From NCBI GenBank assembly GCA_036785325.1, contig JAXIVH010000015.1, positions 5,614,101 to 5,678,100 on the forward strand: a stretch of 64,000 nucleotides of DNA. Direction: 5' to 3'. This DNA is from Urophycis tenuis. Lineage: Eukaryota > Chordata > Actinopteri > Gadiformes > Phycidae. The notes beneath the pieces were generated by a model. The model worked only from the letters and a program-made list of their open reading frames with translations, did no database searches and was not told where the DNA came from. A program made the position numbers and the translations under genes. Shown one piece after another: positions 11,938 through 33,957 of the stretch. Position 1 is the first letter of the stretch. The number at the start of each line of letters is the position of its first letter.

Positions 11938-12716
11938 TCTAATTCCTCTAAGTGCAGCCTGGCGCTGCTGAGGCAGAGGAAGGGGGGGCAGGGTGGTCCT
12001 AACATTCTGCATGTGACGCGCCGTTAGACAGAGGAGGGGCGAGGGGGGAGCGAGGCGGGGGGCTTCAGGCAACGACTCGTTTGATTGGTGCAGAGACCAC
12101 ACGCCTGTGCAAGGGGGAGGAGGGACAACAGGGGTGTGCCGAGGGTGGGGCAGTGTGGTGGTGGGGGTGAGGGTGGGGGGGGTGGGCTTGCTGGGAGCTT
12201 TGTGTGTGATGAACTTGTCCATGTTGGGTGGGTGGAGCAGAAGGAGAGAGAGGAGGACCAGGGACCTCCTGGTTGTGTTGTGTGGGTCCAGGAGGACAGG
12301 AGGAGGACCAGGGACCTCCTGGTTGTGTTGTGTGGGTCCAGGAGGACAGGAGGAGGACCAGGGACCTCCTGGTTGTGTTGTGTGGGTCCAGGAGGACAGG
12401 AGGAGGACCAGGGACCTCCTGGTTGTGTTTTGTGGGTCCAGGAGGACAGAAGGAGGACCGGAGGCCTCCTGGTTGTGTTGTGTGGGTCCAGGAGGACAGG
12501 AGGAGGACCAGGGACCTCCTGGTTGTGTTGTGTGGGTCCAGGAGGACAGGAGGAGGACCAGGGACCTCCTGGTTGTGTTGTGTGGGTCCAGGAGGACAGG
12601 AGGAGGACCGGAGGCCTCCTGGTTGTGTTGGGTGGGTCCAGGGAGCAGAAGGGGCGAGGAGGAGGAAGAGGAGGAGGAGGAGCAGGGAGCGTGGGTCCAG
12701 GGGGGGGGGGGGGGTC
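9034..12716 (-). other. mxd1: Probable 3' UTR of mxd1
   Basis: The mxd1 stop codon is at 12719-12717. The first good polyadenylation hexamer that I judge likely on the minus strand is AATAAA at 9039-9034, which would give a 3' UTR of about 3.7 kb. The stretch has no other gene. It holds a 50-bp minisatellite right after the stop, (CA)n tracts at about 10035-10080, 11108-11148 and 11318-11352, a (GT)n tract at 11897-11936 and several poly-C/poly-G runs. The extent is inferred from the signal alone; transcripts could end earlier. Confidence 0.4.
12242..12645. repeat. Minisatellite, 50-bp unit, about 8 copies, in mxd1 3' UTR
   Basis: Tandem array with an exact 50-bp period. Units share GGAGGACCAGGGACCTCCTG and a GTTGTGTTGTGTGGGTCCA part. 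Two copies (near 12455 and 12605) carry a shared variant, GACCGGAGGCCTCC. The AGGACC...CCTCCT core is partly self-complementary. The array starts about 75 bp downstream of the mxd1 stop codon. Every frame is open through it, which produces long but meaningless open frames. Confidence 0.96.
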
Positions 12717-23128
<10,412 letters not shown>

Positions 23129-24670
23129 TTTCAACAACAACCCTGATCTAAGATGATCCGATGCGGGACTCAGCTGGCTGAGGGTCGCCGGTCCGGGGTC
23201 CGAGGGGGTGGCTCTGGGTCAGCTCTACTGGTGGGACAAGCGGCACCAGTGGTGGGTTAGAAAGCAACGGAGTACTTCATAGACACACAAGAATGAATGA
23301 AGATAACATTAGTTTGCAAAGATGAAGCAGTCCGGTGTATATAAGAACCACTGGGATGCAGAACTTTGTATTTAAATGAACCACTGAATACACATGTGTT
23401 CTGATAAAAGGAGCCTTTACTAAGGAGTATTTACTAACATTGAGGGGTTCCGGGGGGTCTTCGGTGGGCTTCGGCAGCTCGGAAAACAAAACCCGTTAAC
23501 GCGGAGTCGCTGAAGTCTCTGCGATTAATCAGATTTCTGTTGAAAATCAGTAATCTCTTGACAGACACGGTTATAAAAGGAGACCGTGTGCGGTTGCTGG
23601 TGAAAAGTGACCAGATAACCGACGTCCCGTCTCTGTCTGGACCGATCCGGACCTTCTGACACGAAGGAGCCGAGCTTCTCCTCAAGTGAGAGGATTAGGA
23701 GAGAAAAAAAACTGATCGTTCAGGTAAACTTCCAACGAAAGATGAGATCCGAACCTGGGTCGTGTAGATGGTGCTGGTGTACTGTGTCGGCTGGAGGAGC
23801 AGTGAGCGACTGACATCAAATGAGGAACGGCGTGTTTATCAAACTGCTCCAAAATAGTGGCTTGTTGATCTCAGCTACAGCGCTGTGGTTGCCACACAGC
23901 CCATGTATGCCGCCACCCGATTCGCTCCCGGAACCACTAAACTGGCGTTCGATTCGATGTCACCCCTGTCAATCTAGTTAAGACGCTCGGCCTCCCTTTT
24001 GCAACTGGGTAACATGCTCGGCCATTTTGGCTCAAGTCACCGTTCGTGTGTTTTCCTAGCACAGACCGACGTTGAGCCACAATGGAGACGGTTGCTCCGT
24101 TACGTACGAGCGTTATACTATTGGTTGCTCTCAGCCAATAGCGATGTGGCTACAAGGTCCGCGAGGATGACAGCGACACGCCCATCTACCATGCTGTTTC
24201 GCGGTGTATTCCAACGATTGGTCTTTTGCTCTTGTTGTTTGGTCTCCATCGAGGAGCCAGATTGGTCATATTCCCATGCAGCATTGTGATTGGTGTTTAT
24301 TTTCTCCAGTAGGATCCTATGTGGATGAGAGAAATAATCCCGACGCGTCTAAACAGTGAAATACTAAATATGTTCCAATCGCATTGTGGTGGTCCGTCAC
24401 TTAAACGTGCAAATCAGGTACATTTATGTTTTGTTTAATTGTAATCAGATTACAAATATTGATCATGTAATTTCCACCTCACAAATACACAGCTTTTTAA
24501 GAAGTGGTTTTAGCCAACCCTGTAATTTACTGACTTAATCAAATTGTCCGATTTTTCCTGCATTCAAATTTGATGTTTGCTGACACAGCTTTCAACAAAA
24601 CAACATATCTGTATATTCATTAAATATCTGTATATTCATTAAATGCACAAAGCAGCTCAATTGTTAAATT
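23129..24670 (-). promoter_or_regulatory. mxd1 upstream region with five CCAAT boxes
   Basis: The interval between the mxd1 start codon and the end of snrnp27. Five CCAAT/ATTGG motifs lie within 174 bp: 24120-24124, 24135-24139 (opposite orientation), 24217-24221, 24261-24265 and 24289-24293. Clustered CCAAT boxes are typical NF-Y sites. The transcription start is not visible, and the cluster lies about 1 kb upstream of the coding start, so an untranslated first exon or an alternative promoter is possible. Confidence 0.4.
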
Positions 24671-24676
24671 TTTATT
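24671..24676 (-). terminator. snrnp27: Polyadenylation signal of snrnp27
   Basis: AATAAA on the minus strand, about 230 bases after the snrnp27 stop codon. This gives a short 3' UTR (about 24655-24903), which fits a compact housekeeping gene. Confidence 0.6.
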
Positions 24677-24903
24677 TGAACAAAATGTGTTGCATTTGAG
24701 GAAGAGTATGCACACATTCCTTTCAGGTAGTCTTGTCCGTGTCTGCACCATTCTCTCCAAAAATGCAATGTCATACTTTCATTAACCTGTTAAAAATATT
24801 TACAGAATATTTGCCTCACAATAATTAAGCTTGGAAAAAGAATGTGGTGAATTCTACTAACACAGGATCAAAATGAAAAGTGAAGAGTATCTACATAAAC
24901 TCT

Positions 24904-27900
24904 TCAAGCAATGAAGTCCAGCGGTCTGTTGAATCCACCTTTCCTGTTCATATACTGCCTGTGGATAGAAAAAACATTACATCATGTTACCCTTGCAACA
25001 CCAGAACATTACATCATCACCCACCAATCGGAGAACCCACTACCCTGCATAGAAACACCTGCGTAGGTGATTGGCTACAACAGCAGGGGCAGGTGATGGA
25101 TCGGCTCACCGACAGAAGAGGCCAAACCAGTTCATATCATAATCTAGTAGAATCGACCACAAACTTTACCTGAAATGTGGACGGAGATCGCAGAATGATA
25201 TTCAATCAAATTTTTTATCACCGAGCTTTTGCTGTTTGGTACGAGCAGAGCAATATTTGCGTGTTGGATACAGAGGATGCTTGCATACCTGTATTTTCTC
25301 TTCTGGGAGACATTTGTAGCATGTGCATTCACCGAGCCAGTGGTTTTCTTTCCCTGTGTGAAAGCAATACGATTCATTATCGACACACACTTTAGAGCAT
25401 GTTGTGGCTCTAAGCATATATTTTCGTGTTGTTTATTTTGCCAGAATATGAGAAAAAAAAAAACACACTGCACACCCAAGTGTAGGAGACCTTTCTGAAA
25501 CAGACAGGTCAAACTATCTAACTCTATTCCAACTATCGTATAAATAGTTTGAATAGTAAGGCACAAATATCTTGCATTAAAAGGTTCTATAGAAAAGTCA
25601 ATATGTTCTATATACATTCTTAAAGACTTTAGATGCAAAAGATGACCATGATAATGCAATTTCAAAGTCTGCTGGTATTTGTTATTTCACTGTGGCAAAC
25701 TGTGCCACCGTGTGGTCAAACATCAGTCAACAGCGTATGTCATACCTTGGTGGTGTTAAAGGAACCAAATCCCATCGTCTTCATCATTTCAATCTCTTCT
25801 TCGGTTTTGCCTTGCATGTCTTCAGCTGGGGACATAAATAATGTCTGCATTCGTTCAACCGTTCCAGTAAAAACTTTGAGATTAAACTGGTGATGAACTC
25901 TGATGAAGGGTAGACTTATGTTACAATTAGTATGGAGTGATTTAACTCTTATCCAAGGAGGCTGCCACAGGGAATTCACATTGACATTTAGGGCGTTTAG
26001 CAGACGCTGTTATCCAAATTTGTCAGAAGAAGGTGAAACATTTCATTGCTGTTAATACATTAAGAAAGTCACCAGAACATAATTTCATAATTCATAATTC
26101 CCATAATTCCCAGCTTGGGATCAATAAAGTATTTCTATTCTATAACAAGTTTCAAGCATTCCAATTGCTTTCCCCCAAAGCATTTCACATGCATGTGGAA
26201 TATCACCAAGGAGTTGGGGGGGGGGGGGGGGTTAGGGCACCTTGCTCAAGGATGCCTACAGTTATGGCGTGGACATTGGGGGAATCAAACCCAGTATCTT
26301 TCAGGTACGAGTCTGAATTGTAGAGAAACCGACCAAAATCAGTTTACAGCGTGGCATCAATCTTCACATCACATTTAAATGCTACCTGAGATCTCAATGG
26401 GCTTCACCGACTTGTCCTTGGCCTCCTTCTGCCTGGAGGGGGAGTCGGAGGCTGAGCGATGGCGCCGTGCTGGAGACCTGCACACAGAGCACAGCTGGAG
26501 GAGGCACAGAACACACAGCTGGAGGAGGCCCTGGGGTACCATACTAATGTATGTAATGTATGTATATGTGGAGGAAGTCAGCGGCGTTCGGGATCCATCT
26601 CGGTCCGAGTCCGACTGGGCTGGACTTGGAGCCTCAATGTAAAGCGGCTCTCACTCCACGCCAGAACAAGAAGCAATAGAATATCGACCAAGCAATCGAC
26701 CCGCGGCCCGAGCGGGTCGGCTCTAAAGATCTGTTTGTGTTGGCATCTTGTCATTGAGTTTGGTCACCAAGCGTGTCCTTCCTCCCTCTCCACTGCTACA
26801 GCAGAGGCTGGACACCACCCACCACCACGTGATGCATGTTCAGTGGCTTGTGAAGCGCTGGATTAAAGAGCATCTGACTGCAGCTCGTGTTGACATGCTT
26901 TATGTACACTCCCAGAAGTCAGAAAGAAATTTATTGCCAGTAGGTAGGTTGGCACATGCAAGGAATTTGACTTGGTGGTTGACAGTTACCAATCAACAAA
27001 CAACAATAACATTAGACGATAACACCCGTGGGTGAATGTGAGGGATTACGCACTACAATGCACCAAGGGGGTTCCTCTGTAAAGTGCATTATCTTTTGAT
27101 AACAGCACACCTAGGACTGGAAACTCCTGCTTCTGAGAATTGAATTCTCAGAAGAATTCTTGTGAATCGTTAGAAACCGTTGTAATGGTTATAATATAAA
27201 AAGGTGTTTATTACAAGCAATGGCCTAAGACACTCTTGCGTGGCCCTGAGTGAAGAGTTAGGTATTGGATTACATCAAGTTATTTGATTTTTTTCATCAA
27301 AATGAGAACTTCTCGGTGGAGAACACATGGGAGCTCCATGAGCATCTCACCTGGAACGTCTCCTGTGGGGGGAGCGCGAGCGGCTCCTCCTCCTGTCTCT
27401 GTCACGAGAGCGGGAACGCTCCCTCTCGCGGCGCCTCCTCTCGCGATCTCTCGAAGTGGAACGAGATCGGCGTCTCTCTATGGAGAGGCGGAAGGACAAC
27501 ATTTCATCCAAAAGCGAACGTAAAGAAAATATGTACAATAACAAAATCCAAACTAGTATTGTATTCTGACATTAGAATAAAGCTCAATTATGTCGAAAGT
27601 TAAAAAAATAAAAAAAACGTAACAATAAAACCGATACCCTAAATGACCAAATATGCACGGCACAATTAGCGTAAAATTAGACTACGTTTTCGAGCACTAG
27701 CACCGCACTTTGCTGAGCGTTATCAGCATCACTTTCTCAGCATATTGAAGACAATAGATGCATATATGCATATTTACAGGCCCTTCTGGTCATTTAACAA
27801 TCACAGACCTGTCCTAAATGTAGACAAGGACAAGAAATGTCCAGAACAAACAAAACTAACTATTGTTAATTATTGTTCGTCCTAAATAAATGATCAATGA

Positions 27901-28063
27901 GCACCAGACAAATGATAAATGTTGTATTCAGGTGTTTAAGGGAATGCGATGATACCATGATATAGTCCACACAACCATCGAGCTCCGCAGGCAGAACTGT
28001 GATAATATAATACCATAAGGACCAACCTCGTCTGGGTGGAGACCGGCTCCTGCTCCTGCCCAT
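24904..28063 (-). CDS. snrnp27: U4/U6.U5 tri-snRNP 27 kDa protein
   Basis: Coding exons on the minus strand: 28063-28027, 27477-27351, 26477-26386, 25825-25746, 25353-25289, 24958-24904. The phases agree throughout and give 151 aa (human 155). Residues 1 to about 75 are an Arg/Ser-rich domain, starting MGRSRSRSPPRR. The conserved C-terminal block runs from about 86: GKTEEEIEMMKTMGF, then SVNAHATNVSQKRKYRQYM and GGFNRPLDFIA at the very end. Met137 is the counterpart of human Met141, a position near the 5' splice site in the spliceosome. Known role: nuclear component of the spliceosomal tri-snRNP, important for 5' splice-site choice. The 3' end lies about 1.8 kb upstream of the mxd1 start codon, the same order and orientation as in human. 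Confidence 0.96.
25983..26200 (-). mobile_element. L2 LINE 3' tail with a second LINE tail inserted, snrnp27 intron 3
   Basis: Begins with ACATTTAGGGCGTTTAGCAG, the reverse complement of the fish L2 3' terminus. It continues through L2 3' sequence (GAAACATTTCATTGCTG, AAGAAAGTCACCAGAAC) to AACAAGTTTCAAGCATT, and is interrupted at about 26075-26145 by a piece ending TTGGGATCAATAAAGTATTT, itself a LINE/SINE 3' tail. Adjacent 26225-26300 carries the CACCTTGCTCAAGGATGCC SINE-like motif. Confidence 0.65.
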
Positions 28064-28860
28064 GGTTCGAGTTGTAACCGGGGGCTACAATGTGAGGAAA
28101 CGACGATTATGTAAAGAGTATGAGACGTGTAGGCGAACAACACGCAGCGACCGATTCGTGTTTCCAGACACTCTCCGGAAGTAAACAGCAGCGTTTCCGA
28201 TTCCTCCGTGTAGCAGAGCGCCCCTCATCGAGCTACTGTCGCTAGTGCTGGTGAGGTGTGTGTCCTGTATGATCTTTTATGCAATACTGCACACAAGTCT
28301 GTCTCTGTAAGTATTGAATGGCAGATATAATGTGTATTCATGTTTAAAATACAAGTAGGCCTATATTTACTCACCATTAACACATTTTGGTAATGTAGAG
28401 TTAAGGCTCATGTTCCAAGACAGTTTTCCGTTGTTTATGCTTCGATATCGATACAAAAGTTACCCCTTTTCGTTAATAATCTATAATATTATTTTTTTAT
28501 ATTTTTTTCATTTGCTTTGATAGTTTGTATATTATTAAAGAACTTGCTTTTTTTTATTTTATTTTTTTATTAAAGAACAGCAGGGCGAAAAAATATTTTT
28601 CACTCGTGGCTCGAATCCGTCGACAGGGGTCGCCATTTACTTCACTGAACAACTCGCGTTATAGATAAGCACAATCTACCCTAAAGCGCCCCAATGACTT
28701 CACATTACAACCGCTAATGAATAACACTTTAAAATGATAAACCCTGCAACAACCAGATCTAAAGCTGTTGCTTGAGTGTATTTGCTTTAATGTTGTCCAA
28801 TAACATTTCATGTTACAGTAAATATGGACTCAAATGATATGGATTCAAATGACAGGTTGG
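28064..28860. other. snrnp27 upstream region and intergenic sequence
   Basis: Probable snrnp27 promoter and 5' UTR at about 28064-28260 (moderately CpG-rich), then AT-rich unique sequence with T-runs near 28480-28570. No gene recognised in the rest. Confidence 0.4.
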
Positions 28861-28869
28861 TTTAATATA

Positions 28870-31800
28870 CACGCTCTGGTGCAACCTAGACACATCATCA
28901 GTGATGTAACCTGAGGTCATAGGGTGTTTCGGGTCTCTCAACATCAGACACCCTTGCCCAGGCGACCCAGCTGGGGGTGATCAGACCCCGGCTTGTGTCT
29001 AGGTAGCTTGTGTGGCCCACGGATCACCCCTCCTGATCCACAGCCATCTTGATGCCTTCTCAGCAGCATCAGTGGTGTTCTTGATGGCTTTCTTGCTGTG
29101 CAGTCCCCTTATTCCCAACAACTTGAGGGCCCTGCAGAGTGACTGGCCTGCGAAACCTCGGCATCCAACCTCAATGGGACTGCATCGAGTCTTCCATCCG
29201 TTGTGCCGGCATTCGCCTGCCAGCTCATACTTGGCCCTCTTCCTCTCAAATGCCTCCTCCATCCGGTCTTCCCAGGGCACAGTCAACTCCAGCAGTATCA
29301 CCTGCCTTGTTGATTCTGACATAAGAACCAAGTCCGGCCTTAGTGTGGTCACTGCGATGGTCCCTGGGAATTTAAGCTGTTTCCCCAAGTCCACCTTCAG
29401 CTGCCAGTCCCTAGCTGTTGACAGGAGCCCCCCTGTTTGGCCTGGGCGGTGTTGAGGCTTCTCACCAGATTTAACAAAGGTGATTGAATGCCTAGCTGGC
29501 TGTTGCTGCTTGCTGAGTGATATCCCCGAGCAGATGGTATCTGCTATCACCTTCAGCACCTGGTCGTGGCGCCAACGATAGCGCCCCTCGCCCAGGGCTT
29601 TCGGGCAACAGCTTAGGATGTGCTCCAGTGATCCTCTCCTCTGACACAAAGGGCAAGCAGGTGTTTCTGCCAAGCCCCAACAGAAGAGGTTGGATGGGCT
29701 GCGGAGGACGTCGTAGACTGACTGGATCAAAAACTTTATCCGGAATGGCTCTGCCTTCCAAAGCTCTGACCAAGAAATCTTCCTATCCAGTGTCTGCTCC
29801 CATCTAGTCCACGCCCCCTGTTGTCTCATCCCGACCATCTTGCTTGAGCGGGTCTCCTCCAGCCCTGCTCGAACCTCTTCCTGGATAAGCTGCCGCCTCT
29901 CCTTCCCCCGGGCCTTGTTGTACCGAGGTCCTGGGTTGCTCCCAAGCCCTGCCCGGCCTGTTGCCACTGCTCCCACTAGAACACCGTGGCGCAGCCGCGC
30001 CTCAGCTTGCTCAACCGTCTCCTGGGCTCTCCACTTCCGACCAGTCCGCACTTCAATCCCAGCTAAGGAGACTTTGGTGTCACTCGAGTCTCTGTACAGC
30101 AGCACCTCTCTTGCACGGGTAACCATGAACTCCTCCGACAGACTACTGAAGGGAAGTCGCAGCTTGTTCTTATGCCCATACAAGGCTATGCTGCTGAGGC
30201 TTCTTGGTAGGCCCAACCACCTGCGAAGGAAGCTACTTACCTTACGCTCGAAGCCCTCAACGGTTGTTAGTGGGACATCCTAGACCAGTAGTGGCCAGAG
30301 GAGGCGTGGCAGGATGCCATGCTGATATATCCATGCTTTATACTTACCTGGCAGCCCTGAGTTATCCACCGCCACTAGCCAGTTTCCCAGTTCTCTGCTG
30401 GTCGCCTTGAGCGCTGCTTTGTCCCTCAGGGTGCCATCAAAGATCTTCCCCAGGCTCTTCACTGGCCCCTCTGAGACCGATGGAATCTGGACACCTCCCA
30501 GCAAGAACCGGAACTTGTCTGTAACCTTCCCCTTCTTCACCACCAGGGAACGGGACTTTGCAGGCTTAAAGCCCATGCGCGCCCAGTTAATGAGCCGCTC
30601 AAGGCCCTGGAGAACCCACGTACAGCCTGGAACTGATGTTGTAGTAACTGTCAGGTCATCCATAAAAGCTCTGATGGGAGGCTGCCGCACACCTGACTTG
30701 GTGAGCGGTCCTCTGCACTCCACCTCCGCTGACTTAACGAGCATGTTCATGGCCAAGGCAAACAAAATCACTGAGACTTTACACCCAGTGATTATGCCTT
30801 TCTCCAGCCGATGTGATGCTGATGTTACTGATCCCGAGGTGACTCTCAAACTGAAAGAGTTGTAATAGTCCAGTATGAGGTCCCTGATCTTGCCTGGAAC
30901 ATGATGCCGGTCAAGCGAAGTCTCCACCAGTTTGTGAGGAATTGACCCGTAAGCATTAGACAGGTCAAGTCACAAAACTGCCAGGTTCCCATTGCCCTCC
31001 CGGGCCTCCCGGATGAGCTGAGTAACAACTCCCGTGTGCTCGATGCACCCTGGTACCCTTGGGATCCCCCCCTTCTGCACAGAGGTGTCGATGTATGCAT
31101 TCTTCAGGAAGAACTCTGTCATGCGCCGGGCAACAATGCTGAAGAACACCTTGCCCTCCACACTCAGGAGTGAGATGTTTCTAAACTGCTCGATGGTGCG
31201 AGAGTTCTCTTCCTTCGGAATCCATACACCCTCTGCAGGCCTCCACTGCTGAGCCACCTTCCTCCTCCTCCAGATGACCCTAAGGATCTTCCACAGTCGC
31301 TGCACGAGCCTGGGGCACCTCTTGTAGACAACATATGGTACTCCACTGGGACCTGGAGCTGAGTTGGATCTAGCTGCTCTGACTATGTCCTCAACTTCTC
31401 TCAGGGTTGGCTCCTTGGTGTTAAATGCTGAAGTGGGTTCGGGTGGTGTAATCAGAAAGCTGCAGGGTCCAAGATCCTGCTCCCTTTCGCTGTTGCTGTA
31501 AGTTGCCCTGAGGTACTTGTCAACCTCTTCTTGAGAGCAGGCCAATTGTCCACCTCGCTTCTGCCCAAGGATCTTCTTGGTGAAGTTGAAAGGGCCTGAA
31601 ATGAAGGCGGCATGCTTCTTGGCTCTTCCTGGCCTTCCCCCTCTCCCTTTGCCATTCAGCACGACGGAGTGTCGTGAGATTCCTCCTTACGATGTTGCGG
31701 AGCTCTGCTATACCTACCTTCTCTTCCTCTCTTGCCTGCTTGTACTGCCGTCCTAGCAGTCTAAGCTCTTGCCGCAGCTGGCTGATCTTCTTCTGCCGTC

Positions 31801-32390
31801 GGTTTGGCTCCCCTGCACCGCTGATCGGGTGGTGCTCCTTGGTGCCAAACCTTTCGCCGGCGATGCTGACAATCATTGCACTCATTGTGCCGACTTCTGG
31901 TCAGCATCTCCTCTGGCTGTGGCTTCGAGAATCTGATCAACATCCGCATCGAACTGGCACCGCTCCTTCACCATGTTGGCTGAAGGCCACTTAACCCGAC
32001 GGTGTTCTGACTGCATGACTTGGGGTAGGGCTTGTGGGGCGTGGAGGGTCTGGGCACTGTGGGGTGACTCCGGGCCGGGCTCCTCCTGCGTCTCATCAGA
32101 CACTGGTCCTGTGCGTTGCACCACTTGCCTCCCAGTCAAGCATTTCATCTTGGTCTGGTGGATCTTAAGACCACGCGGGTTTTTGCAGACTTTACCACAT
32201 AAGCAAACTGCACGCATAGTCGTAATTCCGTTAGCTTGGGTCAAAACCTGTACGTCCTGTTGGGGTGCTCATCCTCCCCCCCTCTCGGGCACCCCCGGGG
32301 GTATAACTCTTTAGGGTTTTCCGTAGCTTATTTTGGGTGCTCCCTCACGGGAGCTGCAGTTTGGGGTGGTAGCCCTCCCTGCCCTGGACA
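28870..32390 (-). mobile_element. Non-LTR retrotransposon with restriction-like endonuclease (R2-superfamily type), broken
   Basis: Minus-strand element, ends approximate. Its protein parts in order: an N-terminal zinc finger at about 32244-32100 (CGKVCKNPRGLKIHQTKMKC); a basic linker; reverse transcriptase fingers at 31662-30970 (SAPGPSGVPYVVYKRCP, ISLLSVEGKVF, QKGGIPRVPGCIEHTG); RT palm at 30927-30280 with catalytic FMDD; then 30216-28999 with a zinc knuckle (CPLCQRRGSLEHILSCC) and an endonuclease core (RPDLVLM...LLELTVPWED...RKRAKYE). The order zinc finger, RT, CCHC, PD-type endonuclease is that of R2/R4/NeSL-like elements, which lack an APE endonuclease. The copy is dead: several frameshifts between the pieces and an in-frame TAG near 30282. 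RT motif B reads GIITGCKVSVILF instead of the usual Q-G form. Confidence 0.85.
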
Positions 32391-32479
32391 AAATGAAGCA
32401 AATCAAAGCAAAACAAAAAAGCAAAGAACATACATATTCCTCTTCCTCTAAAGAGACACTATCTGAAGAATATAAATGG

Positions 32480-32960
32480 TTAATGTCGAGTCATGATGAG
32501 ATTGAGTTTGAGGTGGTGGGCCAACATTCACTGGGAGATGTCGGCCCACCACCTCCAGCTCCATCTGGACAAGGCTGAGCTGCTCTTCCTTCCAGGGAAG
32601 GCAGCTCCAGGCTCTTGTCATCCCGCACCTAGACTACTGCCACTCCCCTCTGGCCGGCCTGCCTGCATGTGCCATTTGACCGCTGCTGCTCAACTAGTCA
32701 GAGTGTAATGTATGGTCAAAAAATAAGTAACATGCCTCATGATAATAACAACAATTAAAAGTGTCCAATCTTAAATTATGTTAACAATTACATTGTACGT
32801 CTTGGCACTTTATAATTGCTCTTTGTTACTTGGCACTTCGCCAGAGATGTTGTATACTAGCAATGGTTAATCTAATAATTGAAATGCTTGAAACTTGTTC
32901 TGACTTTCTTACTGTATTAACAACAATGACAACTGTACTCATTCAAGAGACAAAAGAGAT
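32480..32960 (+). mobile_element. L2 LINE fragment
   Basis: Residues MSAHHLQLHLDKAELLFLPG are the conserved L2/Maui reverse transcriptase segment after the YADD box. The sequence then jumps to VIPHLDYCHSPLAGLPAC, the C-terminal part, and to L2 3' sequence (ACGTCTTGGCACTTTATAAT, GAAATGCTTGAAACTTGTTC). It is an internally deleted, frame-broken relic. From 32961 to 33950 I see only AT-rich unique sequence. Confidence 0.8.
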
Positions 32961-33957
32961 GCACAAATATTTAACGTAACTTTTTACAATGAATCTTTCA
33001 CAGAACTTGGTGGCTACAGGATACTTATTAAATGTTTCAATATGTAGCCAATCAATTATATTTTGCCTGCAACAGTGTAATAAAGCAGACAGCTAGGGAA
33101 GCCTTAACTTAAAACCAGAGATTATTTTAAAAATGCTAAAATGTGAAATTATCACCAGCCATGAAGCAGGCAATTAGTGTGTATTGAGTCAAAGTAAACC
33201 ATTACCCTGTTGCATGTCAAAGATCATATTTATTGTTTCACAATTCAACATTTGATTTTGATGCACTACTATAAATTCTTCTTATTTTATTTCAACAAAA
33301 GGGCTTTACAACCGGCCTCCTAGTAGTCTTGATGTGTTGAGGAAAAGGAGAAACCACCGCTGACACGTCCCACTTGTATATTAAAGGGTTTATTACAAAG
33401 TAGAACAGTGTCAAAAAGGTCAGAATCTTTAGAAAGCCTCTGTGGTCAAATTCTGAGAACACTGCCGGCCTTGTCCTGATGCACAGTTCAAATACCACTA
33501 TTACTAAACTAGGTGCCTGAGGCTAAGGGAGTCTAGGTGCCTGAGGCTAAGGTGGTCATCGTCATCCCAACATCTGGCTTCACTTAATCTTTGACCATGT
33601 TGCCCTTGTGTCCCATCCCTCACAACACAGCAACCCTAAGAAAGACACATAACATAGAATGAACAATGGAACATACACTACACTCCTTTCAAGACTGAAC
33701 TCATGAATACACAAACAATGTAATGATCAGGCCTAACTGCCTACCTTTGCTTTTAAAACATCTCACATTAACACACATTCATTCATATACACACACATAT
33801 ATATTATATGAATTCATATACACACATAATTATTTTCTCACATCAACACATATATTAATTATTTTCACACATCAAAACACATATTATTAACTGAAACAAA
33901 ACATCAAATGCTATCAAAGATTCTTTCTTTCTAAGGCCTTTCGAATAGCAGATTACT

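Noticed and set aside
23999..24289. 96-codon plus-strand frame between mxd1 and snrnp27
   Set aside because: It covers the CCAAT cluster in a GC-richer promoter-like region and has no recognisable domain; chance is more likely.
26379..26642. Plus-strand frame beginning with MLPEISMGF
   Set aside because: Antisense of snrnp27 exon 3 (26477-26386).
29012..30865. Plus-strand open frames of up to about 150 codons
   Set aside because: Antisense shadows of the minus-strand RLE retrotransposon; no independent family resemblance.
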